From the NCBI RefSeq assembly GCF_000308695.1, contig NZ_BAGG01000057.1, positions 1 through 64,000 on the forward strand: a DNA stretch of 64,000 nucleotides, in the 5' to 3' direction. Below, in pieces: positions 63,834-64,000 of the stretch; position 1 is the first letter of the stretch, and each line of letters opens with the position of its first letter. A program made the translations under genes and the position numbers. The DNA comes from Nocardia takedensis NBRC 100417 (GTDB lineage: Bacteria > Actinomycetota > Actinomycetes > Mycobacteriales > Mycobacteriaceae). The notes under the pieces were generated by a model that did not search any database, was not told the origin of the DNA, and saw only the letters and a list, made by a program, of their open reading frames with translations.

Positions 63834-64000
63834 CGTGCCCGATCCAACTCACCGGCGCGGGGCCGGGTGCGCGCCTCCCGAAGTGAGCGGACCGACGGTG
63901 GCGCCGGAGCTTGACCTGTCGGGCCGGTCCGCGATCCGATGCTCGGCGTCGCGGTCGAGCAGAAGACGAATCCTCCTTGATAGCAGCGACTTTCGTGCGG
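63834..64000. other. Right-end flank with no recognised gene
   Basis: 167 bases beyond the LLM gene; it probably contains that gene's promoter. No other feature is visible. Confidence 0.4.

Overview
The window is high-GC actinobacterial DNA. A DevR/DosR-DevS pair, a PknG-type kinase, an EmbR-like BTAD/FHA regulator, a family-5 uracil-DNA glycosylase and an F420-type luciferase-like oxidoreductase point to Mycobacteriales, most likely Nocardia or a close relative. That is an inference from gene content; no rRNA or other species marker is present. I see no tRNA, rRNA, CRISPR array, insertion sequence or replication origin, and no gene-free stretch longer than 300 bases.

Bases 1-34539 are one uninterrupted reading frame that enters from beyond the left edge. 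It encodes at least 11,512 residues of a giant polymorphic-toxin or effector protein. In order it holds: Gln/Pro/Thr-rich linkers; eleven papain-like (Tox-PL/glutamine-deamidase-like) modules, each followed by a Cys-less partner half; a compact Tox-PL domain; a 5.7-kb helical and beta-rich region; an OTU-type cysteine protease domain; low-complexity repeats; a second compact Tox-PL domain; a possible OTU remnant; an ADP-ribosyltransferase domain; and a helical C-terminus. Five of the eleven modules keep the catalytic Cys and six have lost it (to Gly, Ser, Ala, Trp, Val and Ser). Only about 12 cysteines occur in the whole visible protein, almost all at active sites. The convergent gene just downstream (34705-36198) looks like an immunity protein.

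From 36.4 to 49.4 kb the genes are mostly stand-alone: pknG-like kinase, RibD/DHFR-like reductase, UdgB-type glycosylase, a ClpC-like AAA+ protein, a solitary LutC-like protein, the devR-devS two-component operon divergent from an acyl-ACP desaturase gene (with two DosR-like boxes between them), a QsdR-like TetR repressor, a small secreted protein and an EmbR-like regulator.

From 49.6 to 56.9 kb a tightly overlapping five-gene operon on the minus strand encodes a SWIM-like zinc protein, an uncharacterised protein, a VWA protein, a MoxR-type AAA+ ATPase and a DUF5682-like protein. This is a MoxR-VWA chaperone or conflict-type cassette. The right end carries a zinc-ribbon protein, a CrtI/PYROXD2-like FAD oxidoreductase, a ferritin-like diiron protein, a sorbosone/glucose-dehydrogenase-like lipoprotein cut short by an in-frame TAG, a membrane-anchored Ser/Thr kinase and an LLM oxidoreductase.
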